A stretch of DNA of 64,000 bases from Aestuariivita sp. (GTDB lineage Bacteria > Pseudomonadota > Alphaproteobacteria > Rhodobacterales > Rhodobacteraceae). Both the position numbers and the translations under genes were made by a program. A model generated the notes under the pieces. That model was given only the letters and a program-made list of their open reading frames with translations, had not been told where the DNA came from and ran no database searches. Positions 9,601-20,603 of the stretch are shown in pieces (within the stretch, counting starts at the first letter, position 1; each line of letters starts with the position of its first letter). The stretch lies in contig JAPORY010000054.1 of NCBI GenBank assembly GCA_026709985.1, forward strand, positions 1-64,000, written 5' to 3'.

Positions 9601-9822
9601 CATCACCCATGAATCACGGAAATCCAAAAAGCGTCGCTCCGGCGGACGAATTGAGTGCGTCACCCTGCCTGTCATTACCGATCGCAAATGATTTCCGCGT
9701 GTCACAACATGTAACGCGACCACCATCATGCCTTAGCCCGATTCTCGGGTCAATGGAAATATCTGCTAAGGATTCGACTTTTGTACCAACAGAGCGACAT
9801 CGAAAAATTCTAATATCGGCAC

Positions 9823-10845
9823 TTACATAGATAATCCATGCCTTGATTGCAGCACAGTTACCGCAATGATTTCTTTTACTTCGGCAGCGGTACATCCTCG
9901 TGATAAATCATTCGCGGGCTTGGCTAATCCTTGTAAAACAGGCCCTACTGCAGTGTAACCTCCCAGGTGCTGTGTAATCTTGTAACAGATGTTTCCGGCA
10001 TCCAAGTTCGGAAAAATCATCACATTGGCCTGCCCTGCCACATCCGACCCAGATGTTTTGCGTTCTCCAACATCGGGAGCAAAAGCGGTGTCAAATTGTA
10101 ATTCACCGTCTACCAAAAGTTCCGGCATAGTCTCTTTAAGCTGGTTGGTTGCCTCAATAACTTTATTGACGTGGGCATGTCGTGCGCTGCCCTTTGTAGA
10201 AAATGATAGCATTGCGACGCGAGGGGTATCACACATCAACACGGAAAATGCATTGGCCGCTTGTTTGGCAATTTGAGCGAGTTGCTCGGCATTCGGGTCC
10301 GGCAATAATCCACAATCTGCATACACCATCGCTCGCGCTCCCGGTAAAGCGTTTGCCGGGGGGTACATGAGAAACACTGAGGATACGAAGGGTGCATCCG
10401 TTGCTTTGCCAAGTATTGTGATCGCAGTACGCAGAATTCTTGATGACGTGGACACTGCACCGCCCACTGTGCCGCTGGCTTGCCCCGTGCGCACAAGAAG
10501 GGCAGAAAAAATCAAAGGATCTCGTACTTTCTGCTGTACAATTTCTTCCGTTAGCTGCTCTTTGTTACCGCGTAATTGATTGAATACTGAGACGAATTTC
10601 GGAATCTGTGGACTGTCAGAGGGATCTTCGATTCGTATCCCCGAAACCTGGTTTCCTCCTGCGTGATTTAATTCTGTAAAGATTTCTTTACGCGATCCAA
10701 CCAAAATAATTTCGGCCACCCCTTCACGACAGGCGGCAAGTGACCCCAACACGATGCGAGGATCACTGCCCTCGCTCATCACAATAGTTGCGCGGCGCTC
10801 TGGCTTGGTCTGTTTGAGTAACTGCGAAGGAAAGAGTGTCTTCAA
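9823..10845 (-). CDS. pta: Phosphate acetyltransferase
   Basis: Converts acetyl phosphate plus CoA to acetyl-CoA and phosphate. The 340-residue length is that of the single-domain Pta. Typical segments include MSEGSDPRIVLG near the start, GTVGGAVSTSSRILRTAI, SSVFLMYP, SFSTKGSARHAHV, and near the end QANVMIFPNLDAGNICYK. The start overlaps the xsc stop by four bases, so the two enzymes are translationally coupled. This is the classical arrangement in taurine and sulfoacetaldehyde degraders, where Pta recovers the acetyl phosphate produced by Xsc. Confidence 0.93.
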   Translation of the reverse strand: MKTLFPSQLLKQTKPERRATIVMSEGSDPRIVLGSLAACREGVAEIILVGSRKEIFTELNHAGGNQVSGIRIEDPSDSPQIPKFVSVFNQLRGNKEQLTEEIVQQKVRDPLIFSALLVRTGQASGTVGGAVSTSSRILRTAITILGKATDAPFVSSVFLMYPPANALPGARAMVYADCGLLPDPNAEQLAQIAKQAANAFSVLMCDTPRVAMLSFSTKGSARHAHVNKVIEATNQLKETMPELLVDGELQFDTAFAPDVGERKTSGSDVAGQANVMIFPNLDAGNICYKITQHLGGYTAVGPVLQGLAKPANDLSRGCTAAEVKEIIAVTVLQSRHGLSM

Positions 10846-12623
10846 GATCCGACCTGAACTACCATGTCTCCCTTAGAGATGCCGGCGACTCGCACAGGTC
10901 GTTTCATTGCATCCCGTCGAAAAGGTTCTCCCAATTCCTGATTGATCATTACCTCAATCAAAGTTGTTGTTTCATGCTTCATCTGATCTTCGATTGCCTT
11001 ATGCAAAGCGGTAGTGAGTTCATCAGTGGTGTGCGCGATAATACCCTGTAGGCCGCAAGCTTTGGCTATACCTGCAAATGACACTTCTAGATCAAGTTCT
11101 GTACCAACGAAATTATCATCAAACCACAAGGTTGAGTTTCGTTTCTCCGCGCCCCACTGATAGTTTCGGAATACGATTTGCGTGATTGCCGGCCACTCTC
11201 CTCTCCCAATCGCCGTCAGTTCGTTCACGGCAATGCCAAAGGCGCCATCTCCAGCGAAACCGATGACAGGTACATCTGGCTGACCAATTTTTGCGCCAAT
11301 GATTGCTGGCAAACCATAACCACAAGGCCCGAACAAACCTGGTGCTAAGTATTTTCGGCCCTCATCGAAATCTGGATATGCGTTCCCGATAGCGCAATTG
11401 TTGCCGATATCAGAAGAAATGATTGCTTCCCGAGGCAGAGCTCTCTGAATGGCACGCCAGGCCATTCGAGGACTCATCCAATCGGGTTTCGCCGCACGAG
11501 CCCTCTCGTTCCAATTGGTACCTGGGTCATCATCCTCGTGATCCATTGACGTCAGTCGTTGTGCCCAATGTGACTTGGTTTCAGCAATGCAGGCTTTGCG
11601 ATCTTCTCGATTTGTGCGGCCTGCATCTTCGGACAGATTTGCCAAAATTCCCCGCGCTACTTTAGCGGCGTCACCGACGATGCCAACGGACACCTTTTTG
11701 GTCAAGCCAATCCGATCTGGATTAATATCGACTTGAACAATTTTTGCGTCCTCAGGCCAGTAGTTGATTCCGTAACTCGGCAAAGTCGAAAACGGATTCA
11801 GCCGTGTTCCTAGACACAATACAACATCCGCTTCCTTAATAAGTTCCATACCCGCTTTCGAGCCATTATAGCCCAGTGGTCCAACATAGAGTGGGTGGGA
11901 ACCGGGAAATGCATCGTTGTGTTGATAACCTACACAAACCGGTGCGTAGAGTCGCTCAGCCAGTAACTGCGAGGCTTCAATTCCACCAACCGACAAAATG
12001 ACGCCTGCGCCATTCAATAGCACAGGATTCTCGGCCCTAGATAGGAGTTGCGCTGCAGCCCTAACCGATTTTTCCCCGCCCGGCGATTGTTCAAATTCGA
12101 TTGGTTCAGGAATTTTGATATTAATAACCTGGGTCCAAATGTCACGCGGTATATTGATCTGCGCCGGTGCCGAAAGTCGCTTCGCCTTCGCGATCACACG
12201 TGTTAGCACCTCCGCAACACGAGACGGATGCCGCACTTCCTCTTGATAGGCAACCATGTCTTCAAACAGCTTCATCTGTTCTACTTCCTGAAACCCTCCC
12301 TGCCCAATTGTTTGGTTCGCCGCCTGCGGCGTTACAATCAATAAGGGAGTATGGTTCCAATAGGCGGTCTTTACGGCAGTCACAAAATTTGTAACGCCAG
12401 GACCGTTCTGAGCGATCATCATCGACATCTTTCCTGTGGCTCGAGTATAGCCATCCGACATCATCCCAGCGCTCCCTTCATGAGCGCAATCCCAAAAGTG
12501 GATGCCAGCCGCTGGGAATAAATCGGAAATGGGCATCATTGCCGAACCTATGATGCCAAAGGCGTGTTGTATGCCGTGGCGCTGCAGAACTTTTACAAAA
12601 GCTTCTTCTGTCGTCATTTTCAT
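10842..12623 (-). CDS. xsc: Sulfoacetaldehyde acetyltransferase
   Basis: Thiamine-diphosphate enzyme of 593 residues that converts sulfoacetaldehyde plus phosphate to sulfite and acetyl phosphate, the carbon-sulfur cleavage step of taurine degradation. The N-terminal Pyr domain shows AFGIIGSAMMPISDLF and the catalytic-type glutamate in AHEGSAGMMSDGYTRA. The C-terminal PP domain shows GDGAFGIAVNELTAIGRGEW and a downstream Asn (FRNYQWGAEK). These match Xsc better than acetolactate synthase. The start ATG at 12623 has AGGA about 12 bases upstream. Coupled with pta. No enzyme making sulfoacetaldehyde directly from taurine (tpa or classical tauXY) is visible in the window, so the two flavoproteins or genes elsewhere must supply it. 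Confidence 0.92.
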   Translation of the reverse strand: MKMTTEEAFVKVLQRHGIQHAFGIIGSAMMPISDLFPAAGIHFWDCAHEGSAGMMSDGYTRATGKMSMMIAQNGPGVTNFVTAVKTAYWNHTPLLIVTPQAANQTIGQGGFQEVEQMKLFEDMVAYQEEVRHPSRVAEVLTRVIAKAKRLSAPAQINIPRDIWTQVINIKIPEPIEFEQSPGGEKSVRAAAQLLSRAENPVLLNGAGVILSVGGIEASQLLAERLYAPVCVGYQHNDAFPGSHPLYVGPLGYNGSKAGMELIKEADVVLCLGTRLNPFSTLPSYGINYWPEDAKIVQVDINPDRIGLTKKVSVGIVGDAAKVARGILANLSEDAGRTNREDRKACIAETKSHWAQRLTSMDHEDDDPGTNWNERARAAKPDWMSPRMAWRAIQRALPREAIISSDIGNNCAIGNAYPDFDEGRKYLAPGLFGPCGYGLPAIIGAKIGQPDVPVIGFAGDGAFGIAVNELTAIGRGEWPAITQIVFRNYQWGAEKRNSTLWFDDNFVGTELDLEVSFAGIAKACGLQGIIAHTTDELTTALHKAIEDQMKHETTTLIEVMINQELGEPFRRDAMKRPVRVAGISKGDMVVQVGS

Positions 12624-12640
12624 TATGGTAGATCCTAGTT

Positions 12641-12654
12641 TGATGATTACATCA
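12641..12654. promoter_or_regulatory. Inverted repeat just upstream of xsc
   Basis: TGATG and CATCA arms flank ATTA, ending 18 bases before the xsc start codon. The position between promoter and start would suit a repressor site. A second, longer-spaced pair GTTACCT (12897-12903) and AGGTAAC (12933-12939) lies further upstream. Both calls rest on symmetry only. Confidence 0.25.
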
Positions 12655-13840
12655 CGACATCATGAGAAAGATTAACCCCGTCCCTCATCTGGCCAATAGA
12701 TCCTTAGTCGGAAGACTTCGCCGAAAATGACCTGAAACGGAAGGCCCAGACTCAATGCGACTCATACTCCCGTCTTATTGCCGGTTGCTGAATTTTCAAG
12801 CGATGAATACTGCCCGTAGCAAGAGCTTCTCGGATGGAAACGGGGTTCAAGATATTTTGTTAAACATCGGCTAGTGCTTATCGTCTATGCGGATAAGTTA
12901 CCTCTCTGTGGCATACGATCTCTATTGTGGGAAGGTAACGGTTGCTTGGTATATCGCAAAATTGATTGATAAGAACTTTCCGCATTGATGTGACCCAGAT
13001 CAACTTTGCTGTTAAGCGGTTGCTCTCACACCCACATTGAGGACGGTAACAAAGGTCAAAGGGGTTAATGTAACATTCATCCTGAAAGAGAGCAGGTGTG
13101 ATGCTCCTGAGTGCGCTGTATCTATAGTTTGGCGCATTCGCTATCACCAATCTCTATCCAAATCTAGAGTAAATTGTTAAGACTCAAGGCAATTCTCGGA
13201 TGACGGAAGCCGAAATCGAAAGGTACCTCAAGGCCAACGGCTACAGTCAGCCAATACTGTTGAAGTACGCCCAGTAGGTGGGAATTGTGCCCCGATGGAC
13301 GACTGAAACAATGAGGGGTTTCGTGGCCGCTGTTTCGCTGTAACGGTTTCGGCTGAAGAGAAGTCAACCGCACCCGAGTTTTGCGATGTTCTTCAAGGAA
13401 ATTGGGGGCACTCAATTATCTTTCAGGAAGAAGTAGGACCGTTGATCACGGAACGGTTGACCTTGATAGGCATGCTGATGTTGTGGGTTCTGTCAATGAT
13501 AGTGCCGGCAGCGCTATCGGCCGTCTTGGTAAGCGCCCCCACCGTAGTCAGAATTGTACGCAGCTTAATTCTTGACATCAAGACGAGATTATATCGCCGC
13601 TACGCAGACTCGCGAAGGGTCTTGGCACATCATGCTTTGGGAGATTTTGCCAAATGCGCGAGGACTCTCAATTGTTGACTTTTGCCTTCGCATTGACGAT
13701 CCCACGATTCTGTCGGGGACACTCGGATTCTTCCGTCTCGTTCCACCGCCGGCACCGGCAGCACCAGACTGCGACACAACCATTAAAGGCACTTGTAAGT
13801 TACTTTCGATTCATCTTCATCCTCAGACATCTGAATTCAG
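12655..13840. other. 1.2-kb gap between xsc and fhs, possible gene relics
   Basis: A 25-codon frame opens at 13200 (MTEAEIERYLKANGY..., TAG at 13275). A longer uninterrupted plus-strand frame runs 13307-13678; from its first ATG at 13442 it encodes a hydrophobic N-terminus (LIGMLMLWVLSMIVPAALSA). Neither has a recognisable family or a clear ribosome site. The amphipathic start at 13200 looks like a protein N-terminus cut short, so decayed genes are plausible. The rest, including the xsc and fhs leaders, shows nothing I can name. Confidence 0.3.
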
Positions 13841-15514
13841 TTAGAACAACCCTTGGATTTGCCCCTCTGAGTTGACGCTTATGGTTTCGGCTGCGGGAAC
13901 TCGTGGCAACCCCGGCATGGTCATGATTTCACCGCAAATCACGACCACAAACCCCGCTCCAGCACTCAGTCTGACTTCACGAACGGGCACGGAGTGCCCG
14001 ATCGGCGCACCTTTGATGTTGGGGTCAGTTGAGAACGAGTATTGAGTTTTTGCCATACAAATTGGTAAATTTCCGTATCCTTGTTCTTCCCAGAGCCGCA
14101 ATTGATCTCGCACTTGTTGGCTCATCACGGCTTCGTCGGCGCGATAAATTCGCTTTGCTATGGTCTGAATTTTTTCGTGCAGCGGCATATCGTCTGAATA
14201 GATTGGTGAGAAATTTGCCTTTTCGGCATCAGCGAGTTCGGCAACTTTGGTCGCAAGATCAATACTGCCCTCAGAACCCAGCGCCCAATGCCGACAGACG
14301 ATTGCCTCGGCTTCGCACGCCGCAACATAATCTTGGATGGCCCGAACTTCATTCTCAGTATCAGTTACAAAGTGATTTATCGCAACGACGACTGGTACCC
14401 CGAAGCCTTTTAGGTTTTCGATATGTCGACCAAGATTTGGGCATCCGTGCGTAACCGCAGCGACATCTTCCATAGCGAGATTGTCCTTTGCTACGCCGCC
14501 ATTCATTTTCAGGGCTCGCACGGTAGCTACACAGACGATAACGGATGGACTCAATTGAGCTTTTCGGCATTTAATGTTCAAGAACTTTTCGGCGCCAAGA
14601 TCAGCCCCAAAGCCCGCTTCAGTTACGACATAGTCTGCCAACTTCAACGCGGTTGTTGTTGCGATGACGGAGTTACATCCGTGAGCGATGTTGGCGAATG
14701 GACCGCCGTGGACAAAAGCGGGGTTGTTTTCTAAAGTTTGCACGAGATTCGGTTGCAATGCGTCTTTCAGCAGGACGGTCATAGCCCCGTCGGCCTTTAT
14801 GTCGCGACAAAATACGGGCGAGCGATCACGGCGATAGGCTACGATCATGTTGCCGAGGCGCAATTGTAGATCGTCCAGATCTCTCGCGAGGCATAAAATC
14901 GCCATCACTTCTGATGCGACGGTAATATCAAATCCTGACTCGCTCGGAAATCCGTTAGAAACGCCGCCTAAGCTCGCCGTAATCTTTCTTAAGGCACGAT
15001 CATTCATGTCGACGACGCGTCGCCACACGATTCGCCGGGTATCGATATTGAGAGCGTTTCCCCAGTAAATATGATTGTCAATCATTGCTGACAAAAGGGA
15101 GTGAGCCGAGGTTATCGCATGGAAGTCACCCGTAAAGTGGAGGTTCATTTCCTCCATCGGTAAAACTTGCGCATAACCACCGCCTGCTGCGCCACCCTTC
15201 ATACCAAAATTGGGGCCGAGAGATGCCTCCCGGATGCAGATCATTGCATTTTTTCCAATTTGGTTTAGGCCATCGCCCAGCCCCACAGTGGTTGTGGTCT
15301 TGCCCTCTCCAGCAGGTGTCGGATTGATTGCGGTCACCAGAATCAGTTTTCCGCTCTCGCGAGATTGGACTGACTTGATAAAGGCTTGTGATACTTTAGC
15401 CTTGTCACGGCCGTACGGCAGTAGGTCCTCGTCTGGTATCCCCAGTTTGCCGCCGATCTCGGTTATCGGAAGCTTGCGAGCCTCGCGTGCGATTTCAATA
15501 TCAGATCTAGGCAC
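13841..15514 (-). CDS. fhs: Formate-tetrahydrofolate ligase
   Basis: The 557-residue length is standard. It catalyses ATP-dependent joining of formate to tetrahydrofolate, reversibly, and so can drain 10-formyl-THF to formate with ATP gain. The nucleotide-binding loop [18 protein letters not shown] is near residue 65. [34 protein letters not shown] and the C-terminal [16 protein letters not shown] are family hallmarks. The start is GTG at 15514. In this neighbourhood it can process one-carbon units released by the two GcvT-fused dehydrogenases. It is separated from ftsH by 174 bases without a gene. Confidence 0.94.
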   Translation of the reverse strand: MPRSDIEIAREARKLPITEIGGKLGIPDEDLLPYGRDKAKVSQAFIKSVQSRESGKLILVTAINPTPAGEGKTTTTVGLGDGLNQIGKNAMICIREASLGPNFGMKGGAAGGGYAQVLPMEEMNLHFTGDFHAITSAHSLLSAMIDNHIYWGNALNIDTRRIVWRRVVDMNDRALRKITASLGGVSNGFPSESGFDITVASEVMAILCLARDLDDLQLRLGNMIVAYRRDRSPVFCRDIKADGAMTVLLKDALQPNLVQTLENNPAFVHGGPFANIAHGCNSVIATTTALKLADYVVTEAGFGADLGAEKFLNIKCRKAQLSPSVIVCVATVRALKMNGGVAKDNLAMEDVAAVTHGCPNLGRHIENLKGFGVPVVVAINHFVTDTENEVRAIQDYVAACEAEAIVCRHWALGSEGSIDLATKVAELADAEKANFSPIYSDDMPLHEKIQTIAKRIYRADEAVMSQQVRDQLRLWEEQGYGNLPICMAKTQYSFSTDPNIKGAPIGHSVPVREVRLSAGAGFVVVICGEIMTMPGLPRVPAAETISVNSEGQIQGLF

Positions 15515-15688
15515 TATCTCTCTCCCGATAATTCCATTCCGCAGTGGGAAATATACGCCGTCAACCCCACCTATAGGAATAGAGTTTTTGGATTTTTAGA
15601 GAGAAAAAAGACGACATAAATCGCTTGAATTACGACGGATCAAGATCAGTCGCTCCGCGAGCAAAGGTTGGTGCTATAATTGAACGCA

Positions 15689-17620
15689 TCAAATGGGTGG
15701 TTCAAGTTTCAAGTCATCCCTCACGATAGGTTTCTTTGCTCTTTTCTTTCTTGCCTTCGCTTTCGGGATCGCGGTCACGTTGGACGCTTCATCTCCCTCT
15801 GGCCCCTCTACGGCCTCATCAAAGTGGTCAGGTGGAACGCCCCGAACGACGCGTTTAATTTCCTCACCGGTGAGGGTTTCGTACTCCAACAGGCCTTGCG
15901 CCAATCGTTCCCATTCTTGTCTTTTTTTCTCAATAATTTCTTTTGCCTTAGCAAACGAGTCTTCGACCAGGTTCTTCACTTCTTCTTCGATTAATTCTTT
16001 GGTATGCGCAGACACCGATAGGCCAGGCGTTTGACCGTTATAGCCTTCATGGGCTTCTGTGTAATCAATGTTTCCGACTTTATCGGACATACCCCACCGA
16101 AGAACCATTGCCCGCGCTAGGGCGGACGCTTGTTGAATATCGCTAGCGGGACCATTTGAAACGTGATCCGCGCCGTATTTCAAAATCTCAGCGGCCTTAC
16201 CGGCCATCGTCATGGCAAGCTTTTGCTGACATTCATCGCGCTGCCAGTTAAGCCGATCAATTTCGGGCAAGGAAACAACCATGCCAAGGGCACCACCGCG
16301 CGGAATAATCGTAGCCTTGTAAACTGGGTCGCACTCCGGTAACTCTAGTCCAACAATGGCATGACCGGCTTCATGATAGGCGGTTTTTTCTTTTTGCTCT
16401 GAGGTCAATACCATTGATCGGCGCTCGGACCCCATCATGACTTTATCCTTTGCGTTCTCAAAGTCTAGCATTGTCACAAACCGCCGTCCGATTCTGGCAG
16501 CGAGCAGCGCCGCCTCGTTAACAAGATTAGCGAGATCCGCCCCCGAAAAACCTGGGGTCCCCCGAGCAATTATTCGAAGATCAACGTCGGGTCCTAAAGG
16601 CGTCTTGCGTGAGTGCACGTCGAGGATTTTCTCGCGGCCTCTGATGTCAGGGTTCGCCACCGTCACTTGACGATCAAATCGACCAGGACGGAGAAGGGCT
16701 GAGTCGAGGACGTCTTTTCGGTTGGTTGCCGCGACAATAATCACGCCTTCATTTTCTTCGAAACCATCCATTTCTACCAGCAATTGGTTTAGTGTCTGCT
16801 CTCGCTCATCATTGCCGCCGCCATAACCGGCGCCCCGGTGACGACCGACGGCATCAATCTCGTCGATGAAAACAATGCAAGGGGCATTTTTCTTCGCTTG
16901 CTCGAACATGTCGCGCACCCGACTTGCGCCGACCCCGACGAACATTTCGACAAAGTCCGAACCAGAGATTGAGAAGAAGGGAACGCCAGCCTCGCCAGCG
17001 ATTGCCCGAGCCAAGAGCGTCTTTCCCGTTCCCGGCGGTCCGACAAGTAGGGCACCTTTCGGAATTTTGCCACCAAGACGCGAGAATTTCTTCGGGTTAC
17101 GCAGGAACTCGACGATTTCCTCAAGTTCTTCCTTGGCCTCATCAATCCCGGCGACATCGTCGAAGGTTACTCGACCTTGCTTTTCGGTTAGCATTTTCGC
17201 CTTTGACTTGCCGAAACCCATGGCACCGCCAGCACCACGACCCTGCATTCTATTCATAAAGAAAATCCAAACGCCAATCAGCAGGAGAAACGGCAAGAGC
17301 GAGACTATGAAGGATTGGAAGCCTGATTGCTGCTGTTGTTCTGCCCGCACTGGGATATTACTATCAATCAACAGCGTCGTGATTTCAGCATCGCCAGGTT
17401 TTATTGTCACATATTCTCGACCGTCAGAACCAGAGAAGCGAACTTGTTCGCCGTCTAGAACGACTTGACTCACTTCACCCGCTTCAACCGATACGACAAA
17501 GTCAGAGTAGCTGATTTCTCGGCTTTGTAACCCGCCACCGGTACGATTAAACAGGCTTACAAGACCCAGGACAAGCAAAAATAAAATTCCCCAGAACGCG
17601 ATAGCGCGAAAGTTGCTCAA
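15689..17620 (-). CDS. ftsH: ATP-dependent zinc metalloprotease FtsH
   Basis: Inner-membrane AAA+ protease of 643 residues that degrades unassembled and regulatory membrane proteins. It has an N-terminal membrane segment ([19 protein letters not shown]), a periplasmic domain, and a second membrane span near residue 110. The AAA module carries [13 protein letters not shown] (about residue 194) and [10 protein letters not shown], and the zinc site HEAGH is near residue 416. I chose the TTG at 17620 because GGGAG precedes it by about 8 bases and the typical SNFRAIAFW start follows. An in-frame extension to 17710 would overlap tilS. It follows tilS as usual in alphaproteobacteria. Confidence 0.94.
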   Translation of the reverse strand: MSNFRAIAFWGILFLLVLGLVSLFNRTGGGLQSREISYSDFVVSVEAGEVSQVVLDGEQVRFSGSDGREYVTIKPGDAEITTLLIDSNIPVRAEQQQQSGFQSFIVSLLPFLLLIGVWIFFMNRMQGRGAGGAMGFGKSKAKMLTEKQGRVTFDDVAGIDEAKEELEEIVEFLRNPKKFSRLGGKIPKGALLVGPPGTGKTLLARAIAGEAGVPFFSISGSDFVEMFVGVGASRVRDMFEQAKKNAPCIVFIDEIDAVGRHRGAGYGGGNDEREQTLNQLLVEMDGFEENEGVIIVAATNRKDVLDSALLRPGRFDRQVTVANPDIRGREKILDVHSRKTPLGPDVDLRIIARGTPGFSGADLANLVNEAALLAARIGRRFVTMLDFENAKDKVMMGSERRSMVLTSEQKEKTAYHEAGHAIVGLELPECDPVYKATIIPRGGALGMVVSLPEIDRLNWQRDECQQKLAMTMAGKAAEILKYGADHVSNGPASDIQQASALARAMVLRWGMSDKVGNIDYTEAHEGYNGQTPGLSVSAHTKELIEEEVKNLVEDSFAKAKEIIEKKRQEWERLAQGLLEYETLTGEEIKRVVRGVPPDHFDEAVEGPEGDEASNVTAIPKAKARKKRAKKPIVRDDLKLEPPI

Positions 17621-17706
17621 AACGGTCACTCCCGATGAAAGTGGAATAAAACAAACTGGCTTTTTAGGAATACTATATTTTGAAAATAGGGAAATTCTCG
17701 TAAGAA

Positions 17707-18969
17707 TCAATCCAAGATGCTGGTAGAAAAAAGATCAGGGGTTGAAATCAGCTGAAGATTCCATGGTTGCGATGATGCGGTCCAAGGATCTGCGAGTAAT
17801 TCTTCATGTAGCCAGAGCGACGGATTGGCGATGAGTGCGGCTCGCGGCTGTGTTGCAATTGGCACGTTTAGAGATTGACGAACGCCGTCAGCGCCGAGGG
17901 CTCGAATAGTTGCATTTTTTGGGGGGCTTTTCGTGCCAGAAATTCGCCAGCGCCGATCCCATGTTTCATGGGCCGCTGATCGAACATTCTTAACGGCTTG
18001 ATATTCTCGAAAAACCCGAACCTGTGTGTCGTCGTGTTGAACAGCGCAGCCGTTGAGCGTGGATGCGTATTTTGCGTCGATGGCTTCAAGTACCTGCGTG
18101 ATTGAGTCGCGGCGGGGGGTATAATCGCTACCGCCGATCCATCGGAGGACGCAAGCCAAGATGCGTCGCGCGGTTTCTTTCGGTAAAGCGCAGAATTTCT
18201 TGCGCTCAATCACGACGTCACCCTTATCGAGTGTGACCATATCTTGAGCTTCTTTGCGGGCATACCAGTTCAAAGCTTCTTTTGCACTCTGCAAATTGCC
18301 AGCGACCTCGGTGAGCACTGGGGTGGTGAGACCGAGAGGTTCCAAATGTCGCAAGGCTTCTCTCACCTTTACGCGCTCAAAACGGCGATTATCGTTGCTC
18401 GGATCACTGATCCAGTTAACGCCCTGATTAGTAAGATAGGCTTGTAACTGCTCGCGCCCAAGAGAAAGAAAAGGCCGCAATACTCTGACCCCGTCGACAT
18501 CTCGATAGCTTGGTATACCTCCGAGCCCCTCGACACCAGAGGCACGAGCCAGCCTCATGATTATAGTTTCCGCTTGATCATTGGCCGTATGCGCGGTTGT
18601 CAGAGTGGAGATCTGGTTATGCCTCGCCCAAGTGGTCAGTAGGTCGTATCTTGCCTGTCGCGCTTGGGCTTGCAGGTTCCCTTTCCCATCCCAGTCATCC
18701 CAATTCAGGACTTGATGTTCGATCTTGAGTTTGTTGGCTATCTCGGCGCAGAATTGCACTTCAGACAAGGCTTCAGGACGAAGACGATGATTGACAGTTG
18801 CTGCAATGATTTGCGTGGGCCGATCGGAAAAATACTCAGTTAAAGCGTGGAGCAGAGCCAAGGAGTCGCCGCCGCCTGAGACGGCGACCCCGAGTCGCAT
18901 AGAGCGATACATTCCGAATTTACTGTCAAGCGCATGATGAATCGCTGGAAAGTCTGATTTCAAAGACAT
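17707..18969 (-). CDS. tilS: tRNA(Ile)-lysidine synthase
   Basis: Modifies C34 of the CAU-anticodon tRNA(Ile) with lysine so that it reads AUA. The 420-residue protein has the N-terminal PP-loop ATPase motif [13 protein letters not shown] (about residues 31-43), [11 protein letters not shown] and [11 protein letters not shown], typical of TilS, followed by a more diverged C-terminal domain. Its start overlaps the cpoB 3' end by ten bases. Part of the pal-cpoB-tilS-ftsH run. Confidence 0.9.
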   Translation of the reverse strand: MSLKSDFPAIHHALDSKFGMYRSMRLGVAVSGGGDSLALLHALTEYFSDRPTQIIAATVNHRLRPEALSEVQFCAEIANKLKIEHQVLNWDDWDGKGNLQAQARQARYDLLTTWARHNQISTLTTAHTANDQAETIIMRLARASGVEGLGGIPSYRDVDGVRVLRPFLSLGREQLQAYLTNQGVNWISDPSNDNRRFERVKVREALRHLEPLGLTTPVLTEVAGNLQSAKEALNWYARKEAQDMVTLDKGDVVIERKKFCALPKETARRILACVLRWIGGSDYTPRRDSITQVLEAIDAKYASTLNGCAVQHDDTQVRVFREYQAVKNVRSAAHETWDRRWRISGTKSPPKNATIRALGADGVRQSLNVPIATQPRAALIANPSLWLHEELLADPWTASSQPWNLQLISTPDLFSTSILD

Positions 18970-19775
18970 GAAAGTATGTCGATCTGAGATTGGGCACGCG
19001 GGACCATCTCTGAGCTCTCAAATCTGACGATGACCTGTTCGAGGGTCGCGCAGGCTTCTCGAATATTGCCAAGTTCTCCGAGAGCGACCCCCAATTCTAG
19101 AACGGCTTCTGCTGAAAAGGGCCCGCTTGCTGAAAGCTTATAGCTTTGTAGGAATGCTTGCGCCGCATCTCGCATGTTGTTCATTTCTTTGAGCGCAAGA
19201 CCTTTTCGCAAGTAGGCCTCGGCTGACAACGGACTACCGGGATAGGTTTCGACAAAAGAGTTAAGTAGGAGGACAGCTTCGGCAAATTCTCCGGTATCAA
19301 GTGCGGTGATCGCTGCATCAAAGTCTGCTTGCTCGGCGATTGCGAGTTCTGAGGATGGTGGCTGAGCTTCGGAGGTATTGCGGTGAAGAACATCTTCGCC
19401 GCCTAAGGTCGTCGTTTCGGGGAGAGTGCTGACATCGCCGCCTTCGAGTTCAACCAACCGAAATTCGAGATCACCGATACGGTTGGTACCGTCTCGAATA
19501 ATTTGTTCCACTCGGAAATTTAATTCCTCGGTATTCGCCGTTAAGGCTCTTAACCGCGCTTCGAGAGCATCCAGGCGGTCAAATAGCCGGTTTCCGCCCG
19601 CCTGCGCCGGCGGAGGGCCGGTTGTGCTTAACTCCCGTTTGAGCCGCTGAATTTCGACATAGAGAACGTTCAACTCCTGTCGAATGTCAGCGAGAGTACC
19701 GGTATTTGGCGGGTCAGACGCGTGTGCTGTTGCGGTGATTAAGCAAAGGAGCAAAAAGGCAAGCGAGGTTCGCAT
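18960..19775 (-). CDS. cpoB: Tol-Pal system protein CpoB (YbgF)
   Basis: Periplasmic protein of 271 residues coordinating Tol-Pal function with peptidoglycan synthesis at division. The start at 19775 is chosen because it opens straight into a signal peptide (MRTSLAFLLLCLITATAHA); a longer frame to 19859 would run into pal. A coiled-coil region follows (about residues 30-100), then TPR repeats from about 145 (AITALDTGEFAEAVLLLNSF, AYLRKGLALKEMNNMRDAA). It begins 4 bases after the pal stop. Confidence 0.9.
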   Translation of the reverse strand: MRTSLAFLLLCLITATAHASDPPNTGTLADIRQELNVLYVEIQRLKRELSTTGPPPAQAGGNRLFDRLDALEARLRALTANTEELNFRVEQIIRDGTNRIGDLEFRLVELEGGDVSTLPETTTLGGEDVLHRNTSEAQPPSSELAIAEQADFDAAITALDTGEFAEAVLLLNSFVETYPGSPLSAEAYLRKGLALKEMNNMRDAAQAFLQSYKLSASGPFSAEAVLELGVALGELGNIREACATLEQVIVRFESSEMVPRAQSQIDILSCL

Positions 19776-19779
19776 AAGG

Positions 19780-20289
19780 CTATCCGGACAAGCCAGTCTC
19801 CAATAGGGTAACGGCCCGGCGATTAACCGAGTAACAACTCTCGTCGCTACAGATTTCAATAGGCCGTTCTTTACCGTAGCTTATGGTTTGTAATCGTGAC
19901 TCAGGCACCCCTCTCGCGAGCAAATACTCAAGGGTTGCGTTGGCTCTTCGTGCTCCGAGTGCGAGATTGTACTCACGGGTTCCTCTTTCGTCGGCATGCC
20001 CTTCAATCACGGCGCGATAATCTAGATTATTATTCAACCATTCTGCCTGCCGGTTTAAGGTATTCTGAGCATCAAGGGTCAGTGTTGCGTCATCAACGAG
20101 GAAAAAAATTCGATCACCCAAGATTTCTTGAAAATGCGCTGGTGAGGTTGGGTCGGACGGTGAGCCGTACTGACCCAATTCACCGCTGGCAGTTCCGTTG
20201 CGGTTGACGCCAAAAGGGCCTGAAGTATTCGAGCAGGCACTCATTGTGATAGCGACAATAACGAGAGTGAGATATTTCGGGTATTTCAT
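19780..20289 (-). CDS. pal: Peptidoglycan-associated lipoprotein Pal
   Basis: Outer-membrane lipoprotein of 169 residues that binds peptidoglycan and TolB. It has a signal peptide with lipobox-like MSAC at about residues 16-19, then an OmpA-like domain with FLVDDATLTLDAQ, GHADERGTREYNLALGARRA and ISYGKERP. It is normally directly downstream of tolB, but here tolB ends 10 kb away at 30441 with defence genes between. Pal must therefore be expressed from a promoter in or after the island; GAAAGGG just before the start is a good ribosome site. Confidence 0.94.
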   Translation of the reverse strand: MKYPKYLTLVIVAITMSACSNTSGPFGVNRNGTASGELGQYGSPSDPTSPAHFQEILGDRIFFLVDDATLTLDAQNTLNRQAEWLNNNLDYRAVIEGHADERGTREYNLALGARRANATLEYLLARGVPESRLQTISYGKERPIEICSDESCYSVNRRAVTLLETGLSG

Positions 20290-20603
20290 TTTTGACGCCC
20301 TTTCAGATTAATTTTGTTGACAGTATTTTCTTAGAGATTGGGAGCGAACCTATGACCAAAATATTTACCGAAAAGAGATTGGGCTTCTCACTAATATCAG
20401 TATCGGTGGTTAGTGTGGTGACCTTCATTAATCGGCAGCCTTATGCAAAGCGCTGAACCACGCTCAAAACTCTTCAATATGTCCGTTTGCGGACACGCAA
20501 GCAAATTGTGTGACTGCCGAAGCGATTTGAGGGTAACTTTTTTGAGTCGCAGTCTTAAGCAGTTTAATCAAGCTTTCCAAATCCGATTTGAGAATTGAGA
20601 TTC
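20290..20603. other. pal leader, no gene
   Basis: The 314 bases between pal and the DUF262 gene hold no coding frame. A short stem TGTCCG/CGGACA (20480-20485 with 20490-20495) with a TTTG loop lies downstream of the DUF262 gene but has no following T-run on either strand. The segment must hold any private promoter for pal-cpoB-tilS-ftsH. Confidence 0.4.

Noticed and set aside
16866..17468. 200-codon plus-strand frame opposite ftsH
   Set aside because: Shadow of the strongly conserved AAA region; Ser/Pro/Arg-rich composition typical of reverse complement frames.
20480..20495. Hairpin after the DUF262 gene considered as a terminator
   Set aside because: No T-run on either strand after the stem.
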